From assembly GCF_017355405.1 (NCBI RefSeq), contig NZ_CP061177.1, forward strand, positions 2,463,001-2,527,000: a DNA stretch of 64,000 bases, read 5' to 3'. This document shows positions 17,918 to 28,914 of this stretch, piece by piece. A program made the position numbers and the translations under genes. Within the stretch, counting starts at the first letter, position 1. The number at the start of each line of letters is the position of its first letter. The notes beneath the pieces are model-generated. The model saw only the letters and a list, made by a program, of their open reading frames with translations. It was not told the DNA's origin and did no database searches. The DNA is from Roseomonas haemaphysalidis (lineage in GTDB: Bacteria; Pseudomonadota; Alphaproteobacteria; Acetobacterales; Acetobacteraceae).

Positions 17918-19471
17918 TCAGGGCGATAGCGCGACCGCGTAGAGCCGTGGCTGGTCGATCAGTACGCGGGCCACCTCCGAATCCAGCTCCCGCTCCTCGG
18001 CGGGCGGGCAGGTGCCGCGCAGGCTGGCCACCTCGCTGGCCGGCACCGGCGCGCGGGCGGCGTGGGCGCGGGCCAGCACCGCCGCGCGGGGTGGCCGGCC
18101 GGCTGCCAGCTGCGCCAGCTCGTTCTGTGCCTCGTCCTGTCCCAGGCTGGTGCAGATCGCCGGCTGCACGCCCAGCCCCTGGACCGGCCAGCCGAGCGGG
18201 GCCAGCACGCGCGACCAAGAGATCAGCACCTCCGCCCCGTTGGACAGCGGGATGACGATCTGGATCAGTCCCTTGCCCAGCGTGGAACTGCCGACGACGA
18301 CCCCCCGGCCACGGTCCGACAGCGCGGCGGCCACGATCTCGGCGGAGGAAGCCGTCCGGCCATCGACCAGCACCACCAACGGGCGGCCCTGCGTCAGGTC
18401 ATTGCCGCCGGCGTCCCACGCCCGCACGGAGTCGGGATGCCGCCCCAGGCTGCTGGCGATGCGGCCGCCCGCCAGAAAAGCATCGGCCACCGTCATCGCC
18501 TGGTGCAGCACGCCGCCGCGATTGCCACGCAGGTCCAGCACCGTGCCGCGCGGTGGCTGCGGCTGCGCGAAGGCATCCTGCACCGTCCGGGTCAGCGCGT
18601 CCGTGGTATTGGCGGCGAAGCCGCTGAGGCGGAGCCAGAGGATGCCGTCCCGCTGCTCCGCGCGCACCGTCTGGCGCGGCTCGTCGCTGCGCCGAAGGTT
18701 GACCGCCAGCCGCTGGCTGCCGCGGCGGACGATCAACGCGACCGCGCTGCCGGCCGGACCCTCCAGCAGTTCCGCGGCTTCGTTGATGCGACGGGGCGAC
18801 ACGGCCTCGCCATCGATGGACAGCAGCTCGTCGCCGGCCCGCAGGCCGGCGCGCGCCGCCGGACCGTCGGCCACCAGCCCCGCGACCACCACGCCACGGC
18901 GCCCGGCGACGAGCCGCAGCCCCAGCGACGACTGGCCGACCCGCCGGTCGCGCACCTGCAACGCTTCCGGTGCCGTGACGTAGCGGCTGTAGGGGTCCAG
19001 GTGGTTGAACAGTTCCTCGAAGCCGGATTGCAGCATCCGCTCCACCCCGGCCTGTCTCAGCACGGGGGAGGCGGCCCAGGCCACCTCGTAGAAGCCGGTC
19101 AGCGTGGCAGCCAGGGCGTCCGCGGCGGGCTGCTCCAGCCGTGCGATCCGGCGGGGCGGCCCGAGCTGCTGGGGCACGGCAGGGTTCAGGACCGGTGCCT
19201 CGGCCAGCAGGCGGTCGTCTTGGCTCAGCCGCAGGGCACCGCTGCGGACATCCGCGCCCAACCGCACGTCGATCGCCCCGAGGCCACGCAGCGACCACAA
19301 CGCCATGTCGGCCGGCGCGGCGGATTCCAGATGGCGCTCCAGGATGGCGTCAAAGGCCTGTTGCAGGACCGGAAGCACCAGCGAGCGGGGAAAGGCGTCC
19401 TGTGCCCGCGCCGGAAGAGCCGACAGCAGCACCAGCAGGACAAGCGAAGCCCCCCGCGCCAGCCGGGCCAC
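17918..19471 (-). CDS. S41 family C-terminal processing peptidase with PDZ domain
   Basis: The 517-residue protein resembles the CtpA/Tsp carboxyl-terminal processing proteases of the cell envelope. A signal peptide (MARLARGASLVLLVLLSALPARA) is followed by an N-terminal helical region containing FNHLDPYSRYVTA. A PDZ domain follows (VVVAGLVADGPAARAGLRAGDELLSIDG, roughly residues 175-260). The S41 core has LDLRGNRGGVLHQAM, the catalytic Ser in GRTASSAEIV and the catalytic Lys about 25 residues later in STLGKGLIQ. GTG 19471 is the only start that gives this signal peptide, and it lies 11 bp after the rnr stop. A weak ribosome site suggests coupling with rnr. Confidence 0.85.
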   Translation of the reverse strand: MARLARGASLVLLVLLSALPARAQDAFPRSLVLPVLQQAFDAILERHLESAAPADMALWSLRGLGAIDVRLGADVRSGALRLSQDDRLLAEAPVLNPAVPQQLGPPRRIARLEQPAADALAATLTGFYEVAWAASPVLRQAGVERMLQSGFEELFNHLDPYSRYVTAPEALQVRDRRVGQSSLGLRLVAGRRGVVVAGLVADGPAARAGLRAGDELLSIDGEAVSPRRINEAAELLEGPAGSAVALIVRRGSQRLAVNLRRSDEPRQTVRAEQRDGILWLRLSGFAANTTDALTRTVQDAFAQPQPPRGTVLDLRGNRGGVLHQAMTVADAFLAGGRIASSLGRHPDSVRAWDAGGNDLTQGRPLVVLVDGRTASSAEIVAAALSDRGRGVVVGSSTLGKGLIQIVIPLSNGAEVLISWSRVLAPLGWPVQGLGVQPAICTSLGQDEAQNELAQLAAGRPPRAAVLARAHAARAPVPASEVASLRGTCPPAEERELDSEVARVLIDQPRLYAVALSP

Positions 19472-19482
19472 GTGGGAAGCGA

Positions 19483-21570
19483 TCAGCCGCGCCGGGCGGA
19501 TCGCGGCGGAACCTGCAACAGGATGTGGAACACCAGCCCACCGGTCAGCGGCGCCGCATCGGCCAGGCGGACCTCGACGGCCTGCCCCAGGCTGAACGCC
19601 AGTCGCGTGTTGCGGCCGGAGAGCCGTTTCTCGGCCTCCTCGTGAGTCCATCGATCGTCCGGCAGGGATGACAAGGGCACGATTCCGCTCGCACCGTTCT
19701 CCTCCACGGTGACGAACAGACCGAAGCGTGTCACCCCCGAAATACGCGCGGCGAACATGCCGCCGATGCGTGTCGCCATCAGGCTTGTGACATAGCGGTC
19801 CACCGCATCGCGTTCCGCCGCCGCGGCGCGCCGCTCCGCGCGGGTGATGCGTTCGCCAAGCGCTTCGAACTCGGCCGCGTCGGCGGGGGGGATGTGCTCC
19901 GGGCCCAGGCGCAGGCCCGCGATCAGGGCGCGATGCACCAGCAGGTCGGCATAGCGCCGGATGGGACTGGTGAAATGCGCGTAGCGCGGCAGGGCCAATC
20001 CGAAATGCCCGATGTTGATGGGGCTGTAGGCCGCCTGGGACTGGCCGCGCAGCACCGCTTCATGGACCAGCCGCGCTTCCGGCATGTCCTTGGTCTTGTC
20101 CAGCACGGCGGCGAAGTGGCGGGGCCGCAGCTCCCCGGCCGCCGGCAGGTCCAGGTCGAAAGTATCGAGGAACTGCCTCAATCCTTCCAGTTTCTCGTCG
20201 GACGGCCGGTCGTGCACGCGGTACATGCAGGGCTGCCCGGTTTGTTCCAGCGTTTCCGCCGCGCAGACATTGGCGGCCACCATGAATTCCTCGATCAGCC
20301 GGTGCGCATCCAGCCGCTGGCGGGGCACCACGTCCCGCACCTGGCCGGCATCGTCCAGCAGCACCCGGCGCTCCGGAAGATCCAGCTCCAGCGTGCCTCG
20401 GGTTTCCCGCGCCGCCAGCAAGGCGGCGAAGGCGCCGAAGAGGGGGGCGACCGTTTCAGCCATCTCACCGGCGTCGCGCGAGGCCTGCACCTGTTCGTAG
20501 GTCAGCCGCGCGGCGGAGCGCATCAGACCCCGCCCGAAGCGGTGCGAGATTTTGTAGCCGCCGGCGTCGAATCGCATGTCGACGAACAGGCAGCCGCGGT
20601 TCTCGCCGGGCTTCAGGCTGCACCAGCCGTTGGACAGCGCTTCCGGCAGCATCGGCACCACGCGGTCGGGGAAGTAGACGCTGTTGCCCCGCAGCCGGGC
20701 CTGATCGTCCAGCGCGCTGCCCGCCGGCACGTAGTGGGCGACATCGGCGATGGCGACGACCACCCGCCACCCGGTTCCCTCGGCTTCCGCCCACACGGCA
20801 TCGTCGAAGTCCCGGGCATCCTCACCATCGATGGTCACCAGCGGGATCGCGCGCAGGTCCTCGCGGCCTTGCAGATCCACCGGGCCGGCAGCGGCGGCCT
20901 CGGTCAGGGCCTCGGGCGGGAAGGTGTCGGGGATGCCGTGCTGGTGGATGCACAGCATGGACACCGCGCGCGGCGCGTCCATCGGCCCCAGCCGCTCCAC
21001 CACCCGCACCGGGCGCAGGCCGAGGCCGAGGTGGTTGATCGGCTCCGCCAAAACCAGCTCGCCGGCTTGCGCGCCGCCTTCCTCGCCGGCGGGGACGCTC
21101 CATTCCGACTTGTGGCGCTTGTCCACCGGCAGCACGCGGCCGTCGCGGAACACGCCCAGCACGCGGGCGGCGGTGGGGCTCGCCAGGCGCTTGAAGGTGC
21201 GGCCGTCATACTTGCCGGCACCCATCGGCCGCAGCCGGGCCAGCACGCGCTCGCCGGGCGCCAGGGCAGGTTGGCCCGGGCGCTCCGGGCGCATGTAGAT
21301 CAACGGCGCGCGGCCCTCGCCCTCCCAGTCCACCGGCCGGGCGAGCGGATCGCCATCGGGGTCGATGCCGAAGACCTCCACGGCCGCGATCTCGGGCAGC
21401 TTGCCGGCGTCCCGCGCCCGGCGGCGGCCAGACCGGGCCACGACGCCTTCGGCTTCCAGCTGCCGCAGCAGCTCCCGCAGCGCAGGGCGCTGGTCCACGT
21501 CGAGGCCGAAATGGCGGACGATGTCGCTTTTGCCGACATCGCCCGGCGCGTCGCGCAGGAAGCGCCGCAA
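19483..21570 (-). CDS. rnr: Ribonuclease R
   Basis: RNase R is a processive 3'-5' exoribonuclease that degrades structured RNA. From the first standard start (TTG 21570) the protein has 695 residues: a helix-turn-helix N-terminus (DVGKSDIVRHFGLD), cold-shock domains, and the RNB catalytic domain with ITIDGEDARDFDDAV-like residues (VTIDGEDARDFDDAVW) and YAHFTSPIRRYADLLVHR. The C-terminal S1 domain (ARISGVTRFGLFVTVEENGASGIV) is present but the usual Lys-rich tail is lacking. Homologous sequence (PLPTRDQ) continues in frame upstream to a CTG at 21627 that overlaps the topA stop as CTGA and has AAAGGTGAAGG before it. That may be the true start (714 residues). It is co-directional with topA and the S41 protease gene. 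Confidence 0.93.
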   Translation of the reverse strand: MRRFLRDAPGDVGKSDIVRHFGLDVDQRPALRELLRQLEAEGVVARSGRRRARDAGKLPEIAAVEVFGIDPDGDPLARPVDWEGEGRAPLIYMRPERPGQPALAPGERVLARLRPMGAGKYDGRTFKRLASPTAARVLGVFRDGRVLPVDKRHKSEWSVPAGEEGGAQAGELVLAEPINHLGLGLRPVRVVERLGPMDAPRAVSMLCIHQHGIPDTFPPEALTEAAAAGPVDLQGREDLRAIPLVTIDGEDARDFDDAVWAEAEGTGWRVVVAIADVAHYVPAGSALDDQARLRGNSVYFPDRVVPMLPEALSNGWCSLKPGENRGCLFVDMRFDAGGYKISHRFGRGLMRSAARLTYEQVQASRDAGEMAETVAPLFGAFAALLAARETRGTLELDLPERRVLLDDAGQVRDVVPRQRLDAHRLIEEFMVAANVCAAETLEQTGQPCMYRVHDRPSDEKLEGLRQFLDTFDLDLPAAGELRPRHFAAVLDKTKDMPEARLVHEAVLRGQSQAAYSPINIGHFGLALPRYAHFTSPIRRYADLLVHRALIAGLRLGPEHIPPADAAEFEALGERITRAERRAAAAERDAVDRYVTSLMATRIGGMFAARISGVTRFGLFVTVEENGASGIVPLSSLPDDRWTHEEAEKRLSGRNTRLAFSLGQAVEVRLADAAPLTGGLVFHILLQVPPRSARRG

Positions 21571-21623
21571 CTGGTCGCGCGTCGGCAGCGGCGCGCCGGC
21601 GCCGCTGCCTTCCCCGTCGCCGG

Positions 21624-24329
21624 TCAGGCCTTCACCTTTGCGGTCTTGGCCGGCGCCTTTTTGGCGGCGGGCTTCTTGGCGGCGGGCGCCTTCTTAGCGG
21701 CCGCGGCCTTGGGGGCTGCTGCCTTTTTGGCCTTCGGGGCTGCCTCGGCCGCCGTTGCGGCGGCGGCCTTCTTGGCAGGCGCCTTCTTGGCCGCGCCCTT
21801 CTTGCCCTTGGGCGGCAGCTTCTTGCCCTTTTCCGCCAGCAGCGCCACCGCTTCGTCCAGCGTGATGTCCTCCATCGCCAGGTTGCGCGGCAGGCTGGCG
21901 ACAAAGCCGTTGTGCTGCGCGAAGGGGCCGAAGCGACCCTTCTTCACCTCCACCGGCTCGCCGTCCTTGGGGTGCGGACCCATGGAACGGACGCGCGCGG
22001 CGGCATCGGCCAGCAGAGACACGGCACGGTTGATGCCGATGCTCAGGACATCGTCGTCCTTATCGATCGACTTGAAGATGCTGCCCATCTTCACGTAGGG
22101 GCCGAAGCGCCCGATGGCGGCGGTGATCTCATCGCCGCTTTCGGGATGCAGGCCGATGACGCGGGGCAGGGACAGCAAGGCGAGCCCCCGCTCCAGGGTC
22201 AGGGTTTCCGGGTCCATGCCGCGTGCCAGGCTGGTGCGGCGTGGCTTGATGGGCTTGCCCTTGGCATCCGTGCCGCCCTCGCCAAGCTGCACGTAGACGC
22301 CGTAGGGGCCGCGGCGCACCGTGACCTCCTGCCCGCTGACCGGGTCGGTGCCCAGGTCGCGCTGGCCGCCGGCCAGGCCACCGCCTTCGCCGTCCGCCTC
22401 GCCGCCCGGTACCATCAGCGGGCGGGTGTAGCGGCATTCCGGATAGTTCGAGCAGCCGATAAAGGCACCGTTGCGGCCCAGGCGCAGGCCCAGGCGGCCG
22501 TTGTGGCAGTTCGGGCAGGTGCGGGGATTGCCGCCATCGGCCGGCTTCGGAAAGAAGTGCGGACCCAGCTCCTCGTCCAGCGCGTCGATCACGGCGGTGA
22601 TCGTCAGGTCCTTGGTAGCGCCGACGGCCGCGTTGAACTCATCCCAGAAGACGCGCATCACCTCGCGCCAGTCGGCGCGGCCGCCGGAGATGTCGTCCAG
22701 CTGTTCCTCGAGCCCGGCGGTGAAATGCGGGTCCACGTAGCGCTCGAAGAACGACACCAGGAAGGTGGTGACCAGCCGCCCCCGGTCTTCCGGCATGAAG
22801 CGGCGCTTGTCGATCTTCACGTATTCGCGGTCCTGCAAGGTCTGCAGGATGGAGGCGTAGGTGGAAGGGCGCCCGATGCCGAGCTCCTCCATCTTCTTGA
22901 CCAGCGAGGCCTCGGAAAAGCGTGGCGGCGGCTGGGTGAAGTGCTGGTCGGCCTGGGCGGCGGTCAGCTTGGCGGGGTCCTGCTCGCGCATCGGCGGCAG
23001 GGTGCGGCCTTCCTCGTCGTCGCCCACCGCGTCGTCCACGTCCTCGCGGTACAGCTTCAGGAAGCCGTCAAAGGCGATCACGCTGCCGGTGGCGCGCAGC
23101 TTCGACTTGCCGCCCGCGTCCACCAGGTCGACGGCCGTCTGGTCCAGCTCGGCGGACTGCATCTGGCTGGCGACGGCGCGCTTCCACACCAGCTCGTACA
23201 GCCGGCGCTGGTCGGGGTTCAGGAAGCGCGCGACATCCTCCGGCCGGCGGGTCACGTCGGTCGGGCGAATCGCCTCGTGCGCTTCCTGGGCGTTCTTGGC
23301 CTTGGAGGAATATTCGCGCGGCGCGGCCGGGATGTAGTCGGGGCCGAAGCTGTCCTTCACATGGTCACGGATGGCGACCATCGCCTCGCGCGCCATCTGC
23401 ACGCCGTCGGTGCGCATGTAGGTGATCAGGCCCACCGTCTCGCCCTGCATCTCCACGCCTTCGTAGAGCTGCTGCGCCAGGCGCATGGTCTGCTGCGCAC
23501 CGAAGCCGAGCTTGCGCGACGATTCCTGCTGCAGCGTGGAGGTGGTGAAGGGCGGCGGCGGGTTGCGGCGGACGCGCTTCTTTTCGACGCTGCCGACGCT
23601 GAACTGGCCACCCTCCACCAGCCCCCTGGCCCGCATCGCCGCCGCCTCGTCGCCGAGGTCGAACTGGTCGAGCTTCTTGCCTTCCAGATGCGTCAGCCGG
23701 GCATGAAACGGGGCGCCGTTGACGGTGAGGAACTTGCCCTCGACGGTCCAGTACTCGCGGGCCCGGAAAGCCTCGATCTCCGCCTCGCGCTCGCAGATCA
23801 GACGCAGGGCAACCGACTGCACGCGGCCGGCCGAGCGGCTGCCCGGCAGCTTGCGCCACAGCACCGGCGACAGCGTGAAGCCCACCAGGTAGTCGAGCGC
23901 GCGCCGGGCCATGTAGGCCTCGATCAACGGCGTATCGAGGTCGCGCGGATGGGCCAGCGCGTATTGCACGGCGCGCTTGGTGATCTCGTTGAAGGTGATG
24001 CGGTGGACCTCGACGCCCTTCAGCGCACCCTTCTGCCGCAGCATCTCCTGCACGTGCCAGGAGATCGCCTCGCCCTCGCGGTCCGGATCGGTGGCGAGGA
24101 ACAGGCGCTTGGCCCCCTTCATCGCCTTGGCGATGGCGCCGACCTGCTTCTCCCCCCGGTCCTCGGAGGACCAGTCCATGGCGAAGTTCTCGTCCGGCCG
24201 CACACTGCCGTCCTTGGCGGGCAGGTCCCGCACATGGCCGAAGCTGGCCAGGACGGTGAAGTCCGCGCCCAGGTACTTGTTGATGGTCTTCGCCTTGGCC
24301 GGCGATTCGACGACGACGACGTCGGTCAT
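21624..24329 (-). CDS. topA: DNA topoisomerase I
   Basis: TopA relaxes negative supercoils through a transient 5'-phosphotyrosine link. The 901-residue protein begins with the TOPRIM domain (VVVVESPAKAKTINKYLG and FLATDPDREGEAISWH). The active-site Tyr lies in LITYMRTDG, after SRSAGRVQSVALRLI. One C4 zinc finger follows (CPNCHNGRLG ... CSNYPEC), then topoisomerase repeat domains with GPYGVYVQLG and GRFGPFAQHNGF. The last 65 or so residues are a histone-H1-like Lys/Ala/Pro tail, common in GC-rich bacteria and presumably DNA binding. The start (MTDVVVVE) is the standard one. It lies downstream of dprA on the same strand. Confidence 0.97.
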   Translation of the reverse strand: MTDVVVVESPAKAKTINKYLGADFTVLASFGHVRDLPAKDGSVRPDENFAMDWSSEDRGEKQVGAIAKAMKGAKRLFLATDPDREGEAISWHVQEMLRQKGALKGVEVHRITFNEITKRAVQYALAHPRDLDTPLIEAYMARRALDYLVGFTLSPVLWRKLPGSRSAGRVQSVALRLICEREAEIEAFRAREYWTVEGKFLTVNGAPFHARLTHLEGKKLDQFDLGDEAAAMRARGLVEGGQFSVGSVEKKRVRRNPPPPFTTSTLQQESSRKLGFGAQQTMRLAQQLYEGVEMQGETVGLITYMRTDGVQMAREAMVAIRDHVKDSFGPDYIPAAPREYSSKAKNAQEAHEAIRPTDVTRRPEDVARFLNPDQRRLYELVWKRAVASQMQSAELDQTAVDLVDAGGKSKLRATGSVIAFDGFLKLYREDVDDAVGDDEEGRTLPPMREQDPAKLTAAQADQHFTQPPPRFSEASLVKKMEELGIGRPSTYASILQTLQDREYVKIDKRRFMPEDRGRLVTTFLVSFFERYVDPHFTAGLEEQLDDISGGRADWREVMRVFWDEFNAAVGATKDLTITAVIDALDEELGPHFFPKPADGGNPRTCPNCHNGRLGLRLGRNGAFIGCSNYPECRYTRPLMVPGGEADGEGGGLAGGQRDLGTDPVSGQEVTVRRGPYGVYVQLGEGGTDAKGKPIKPRRTSLARGMDPETLTLERGLALLSLPRVIGLHPESGDEITAAIGRFGPYVKMGSIFKSIDKDDDVLSIGINRAVSLLADAAARVRSMGPHPKDGEPVEVKKGRFGPFAQHNGFVASLPRNLAMEDITLDEAVALLAEKGKKLPPKGKKGAAKKAPAKKAAAATAAEAAPKAKKAAAPKAAAAKKAPAAKKPAAKKAPAKTAKVKA

Positions 24330-24393
24330 GGCAGGTGTCGCGTGCTTTCTTCTGGCCACGAAAAGGGCGGGCCGAACCCAGATGGGAATAGCG

Positions 24394-25487
24394 TCAGCTG
24401 CTGCGGACCACGCGGTTGCCGGGGAGGGTTTCGATCCGTCCCTCCAACTCCAGATCCAGCAGGATCGCCTGCATCGCAGCAGGCGAGAGGTGGCAGCGCC
24501 GGAGCAACTCGTCAACCGTAACCGGACTGTCGCCTATGAAATCAAGCAGTTGTCCGTGATCGCCGGCGGTCGTGCGGGGCGGTTCCGGCGCCGGGGACGG
24601 GGTTGGGGTGTAGCTTGGGCGGAACAGCGGCGCGGCGTGCGGGGCTTCCGGCAGGTGGTCCAGCACATCGCTCACGCTGCCGGTCAGATGCGCGCCCTGG
24701 CGGATCAGGTCGTTGGAGCCGGCGCAGCGCGGGTCCAGCGGGCTGCCGGGCACGGCGAAGACCTCGCGCCCGGCTTCCAGGGCCAGCCGCGCCGTCATCA
24801 GGGTGCCCGAGCGATACGCGGCCTCCACCACCACGACTCCGAGGCTGAGACCGGCGATGATCCGGTTGCGGCGCGGAAAATGACGGGCGATGGGCGCCGT
24901 GCCGATCGGCGCTTCCGCCACCACCGCGCCCTGTTCGGCCAGCGCGCCTTGCAGGGCGGCATGTTCCATCGGGTACGCGACATCGATCCCGCCCGGCACC
25001 ACGCCGACGCTTTGCCCCGCCCGCAACGCGCCCTCATGCGCCGCGCCATCGATGCCGCGCGCCAGTCCGGAGGTGACGACGATGCCCTGCTCCGCCAGGG
25101 CCTCCGCCAGCTCGCCGGCCATGCGACGGCCGAGCGCGGAAGCGTTGCGCGCACCGACCACGGCCACCTGCCGGGCGTGCAGGCAGTCCGGGTCGCCGAT
25201 CACCGCCAAGAGCGGCGGTGCGTCGTCCAGCAGCGCCAGCAAGGGCGGGTAGCCTTCGGTGCCCCAGACCAGAAAGCGGCCGCCCATGGCATCCAGCCGC
25301 TCCAGCTCCCGCTCCGCCTCGGCGGCGGAACAGGGGGCGAAGGGCGTTGCGCGGCGGGCGGCATGCGCGGGCAGCGCGTCCAGCGCCGCCACGGCGGTGC
25401 CATGCTGCGCCATCAGGCGGCGCCACGTCATCGGCCCTATGCCCTCGGTGCGCGACAGCCGCAGCAGCGCGAGCACCTCGGCGTGGT

Positions 25488-25491
<4 letters not shown>
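24394..25491 (-). CDS. dprA: DNA-processing protein DprA
   Basis: DprA binds incoming single-stranded DNA and loads RecA during natural transformation. The 365-residue protein has an N-terminal helical (SAM-like) region and the Rossmann DprA core, with VAVVGARNASALGRRMA, VTSGLARGIDGAAHEGAL, PRRNRIIAGLS and EAAYRSGTLMTARLALEAGREVFAVPG. A Pro-rich linker leads to a C-terminal winged-helix domain (SPVTVDELLRRCHLSPAAMQ). It starts at GTG 25491, which overlaps the plsY stop as GTGA. Competence genes are not otherwise present here, and dprA is widespread regardless. Confidence 0.95.
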
Positions 25492-26074
<583 letters not shown>

Positions 26075-26078
<4 letters not shown>

Positions 26079-27367
26079 CCGAACACCCGCCTGCCGGCCT
26101 TCCAGGTGCCCAGCACGCGGCCTTCCAGCGGCCTGCCATCGAAGGGTGAGTTCTGTGCCTTGCCCGGCAGCTTGCCGGCTTCGACCTTCCAGCCCCGCTC
26201 CGGATCGAACAGCACCAGGTCGGCCGGGGCACCGCGGGCCAGGCGGCCGGTGTCCAGGCCCAGCAGCGTCGCGGGCTTCTGCGTCAGCAGCGCCAGCGCC
26301 TGCGGCAGCGACAGATCACCGCCATGCACGCGCGCGAGGGTGACGCCCAGCAGCGTCGCCAGCCCGGCGCCGCCGGCCTCGGCCTGGGCGAAGGGCAGGC
26401 GCTTGTCGTCGGCGTCGCGCGGCTGGTGGTCGGAAGCGATGGCGTCGATGGTGCCGTCCTGCAGCGCCGCCACCACGGCCAAGCGGTCCTCTTCCCGCCG
26501 CAGCGGGGGGGACAGCTTGGCATAGGTGCGGAAGTCGCCGATCGCCGTTTCATTGAGGTCGAAATAGGGGGGCGCGGTGTCGCAGGTGACGGAAAGCCCC
26601 TCGTCCTTGGCTTGCCGGATCAGCGCCAGGGCACCGGCGGTGGAGACATGGGCGAAATGCACGTGGCCACGCGTGATGCGCGCCAAAGCGATGTCGCGCG
26701 CCACCATCATCGCCTCGGCGGCGGCGGGGATGCCCGGCAGGCCCATGCGGCTGGCCATCTCGCCTTCCGTCGCCACGCCGCCGCGGGCAAGGTCGGGCTC
26801 CTCCGGGTGCTGCACGACGAAGGAGCCGAAGGCCCGGGCATAGGACAAGGCCAGGCGCATCACCCGGGCACTGCCGATGGCATGCGTGCCGTCCGTGAAG
26901 GCCACGGCGCCCGCTTCCTTGAGCAGCCCGAACTCGGACAGCTCCTTGCCCGCGCATTTCTTGGTCGCGGCGCCGTAGGGCAGGACGGACAGGCTGCCGC
27001 CGGCCTCGCCGCGCTGCCACACGAAGCGCAGCAGGGCGGGGTCGTCCAGCGGCGTGTCCGTGTCGGGCAGGGCGCAAAGGGTCGTGATGCCGCCCGCCGC
27101 CGCTGCCTCGGCCGCGCTGTCGATGGTTTCGCGGTATTCGTTGCCGGGCTCGCCGAGGCTGGCGCGCAGGTCGACCAGGCCTGGGGCCAGCACGGCGCCG
27201 CCGCAATCGACCACCGTGGCGCCGTCCGGCACGCCCAGCGAGCCGCCGTGGTCGGCGATCACGCCGCGGCTGATCAGCAGCCCGCCTGGCGAATCGAGGC
27301 CGGAAGCCGGGTCCACCAGCCGGGCATTGGTGAACAGGGTGTCGGGGATGAAGGAGGAGGGCATCAT
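26075..27367 (-). CDS. pyrC: Dihydroorotase-like protein without the metal-binding HxH (PyrC')
   Basis: This 430-residue amidohydrolase-fold protein is of the multifunctional dihydroorotase type encoded after pyrB. The metal-binding HxH of active dihydroorotase, normally in DxHxHxR, is replaced: the sequence reads [15 protein letters not shown]. The second-site region [17 protein letters not shown] ([13 protein letters not shown]) also lacks the usual histidines, while SDHQPRD retains Asp and one His. This matches the non-catalytic PyrC' known to be a structural partner of PyrB in Pseudomonas and common in Alphaproteobacteria. It probably supports aspartate carbamoyltransferase assembly, and an active dihydroorotase should lie elsewhere. 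The start overlaps the pyrB stop (ATGA). Confidence 0.88.
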
Positions 27368-28308
27368 GGCCGGGCGTTCCGCCGCAGGTTGCGGGACAGG
27401 ATGTCGAGCACCGCCATGCGCACGGCGACGCCCATCTCCACCTGCTCGCCGATGACGCTGCGGACGGGGTCGTCCGCCACGGCGCTGTCGATCTCGACGC
27501 CGCGGTTCATCGGGCCGGGGTGCATGACGATGGCATCGGGCTTGGCCACGGACAGCTTGGCGGCGTCCAGCCCGAAGAAGCGGAAGTATTCGCGCGCCGA
27601 GGGGACCAGCCCGCCGGACATGCGTTCCTTCTGGAGCCGGAGCATCATCACCACGTCGGCGTCGCGCAGGCCGGATTTCATGTCGTGGAACACTTCCACG
27701 CCCATGCGCTCCACCTCGGCCGGCAGCAGGGTCGGCGGGCCGACCACCCGCACCCGGCAGTTCATGGCGCTGAGCAGGTGGATGTTGGAGCGCGCGACCC
27801 GGCTGTGCAGCACGTCGCCGCAGATGGCGACCGTCAGGTTCTCCAGCGCGCCCTTGCGGCGGCGGATGGTCAGTGCGTCCAGCAGCGCCTGGGTGGGGTG
27901 CTCGTGCGTGCCGTCGCCGGCGTTGATCACCGCCGCGTCCACCTTCTGGCTCAGCAGCGCGGGGGCGCCGGACTGCGCATGGCGCACCACCAGCAGGTCG
28001 CAATGCATGGCGTTCAGGGTGGAGGCGGTGTCGAGCAGCGTCTCGCCCTTGTTCACGCTGGACTGGCTGACGGACATGTTGATCACGTCCGCGCCCAGCC
28101 GCTTGCCCGCGAGCTCAAAGGAGGTGCGGGTGCGGGTGCTGTCCTCGAAGAACAGGTTGATGAGGGTGCGGCCGCGGAGCTGGTCCCGCTGCGTCTTGCC
28201 GCTGCGGTTCAGCAGGGCGTAGGACTCGGCCAGATCCAGCAGATCGGCGATATATGGCGGCTCCAGCCCTTGCAGGGCGAGGAGATGCCGGTGCGGATAA
28301 GCGACCAT
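27364..28308 (-). CDS. pyrB: Aspartate carbamoyltransferase catalytic subunit
   Basis: PyrB joins carbamoyl phosphate and aspartate, the first committed step of pyrimidine synthesis. The 314-residue protein has the carbamoyl-phosphate motif [29 protein letters not shown], the LRLQKERM stretch and [12 protein letters not shown]. No regulatory pyrI is present. The overlapping pyrC' downstream fits a class A type complex of PyrB with an inactive dihydroorotase-like subunit. Confidence 0.97.
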   Translation of the reverse strand: MVAYPHRHLLALQGLEPPYIADLLDLAESYALLNRSGKTQRDQLRGRTLINLFFEDSTRTRTSFELAGKRLGADVINMSVSQSSVNKGETLLDTASTLNAMHCDLLVVRHAQSGAPALLSQKVDAAVINAGDGTHEHPTQALLDALTIRRRKGALENLTVAICGDVLHSRVARSNIHLLSAMNCRVRVVGPPTLLPAEVERMGVEVFHDMKSGLRDADVVMMLRLQKERMSGGLVPSAREYFRFFGLDAAKLSVAKPDAIVMHPGPMNRGVEIDSAVADDPVRSVIGEQVEMGVAVRMAVLDILSRNLRRNARP

Positions 28309-28377
28309 GGCGTGGATCAGTCCGGCTAGAGGCGGGGGACCATAACGGGGGCGCCGCCCGGCCGGAAGGGGCGCCGT

Positions 28378-28842
28378 TCAGCGTGCGCTGGCATCCAGTG
28401 CCGCCTGCAGCATGTAGGCGGCGGCGGCGGCGTCCACGACCTTGGCCCGCTTGGCCCGGGTCAGGTCCGCCTCGCGGATCAGCATGCGGTTGACGGCGGA
28501 CGAGGACAGCCGCTCGTCCCACAGCGCACAGGGCAGGCCCGTGGCTTCCGAGATGGCTGTGGCCCAGTCCTTGGCCGATTGCGCGGCGGGACCGAAGGAG
28601 CCGTCCATGCCCAGCGGCAGGCCCACCACCAGCCCGCCGGCCCCTTCCTTGCGCGCGATGGCCGAGATCTCGGCGGCATTCACCGCCAGCTTGGCGCGCG
28701 CGACGCCCTTGTACGGGCTGGCCAGCATGAGCGTGACATCGGATAGGGCCACGCCGATGGTCCGCTGCCCGGGGTCGATGCCGATCAGGCGCTGGTCGCG
28801 GCTCAGGGCAGCGCGGAGGTCGCTCAGGTTGAACAAGGGCAT
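28378..28842 (-). CDS. ruvX: Putative pre-16S rRNA nuclease / Holliday junction resolvase-like YqgF
   Basis: The 154-residue protein is a YqgF/RuvX-family RNase H-like nuclease, implicated in 16S rRNA 5'-end maturation. It has [15 protein letters not shown] with the first catalytic Asp, [31 protein letters not shown] with the Glu, and [16 protein letters not shown] with the final Asp. I chose ATG 28842 (MPLFNLSDL) because it gives normal family length. It is divergent from gatC (72 bp gap) and 69 bp upstream of pyrB on the same strand. Confidence 0.92.
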   Translation of the reverse strand: MPLFNLSDLRAALSRDQRLIGIDPGQRTIGVALSDVTLMLASPYKGVARAKLAVNAAEISAIARKEGAGGLVVGLPLGMDGSFGPAAQSAKDWATAISEATGLPCALWDERLSSSAVNRMLIREADLTRAKRAKVVDAAAAAYMLQAALDASAR

Positions 28843-28914
28843 GGCGGTGGTTATGGTCCGCGCCCGTTCGCGTGCCAACACGGACGGACCGATCACGACC
28901 GGAAGATAGAAAGA

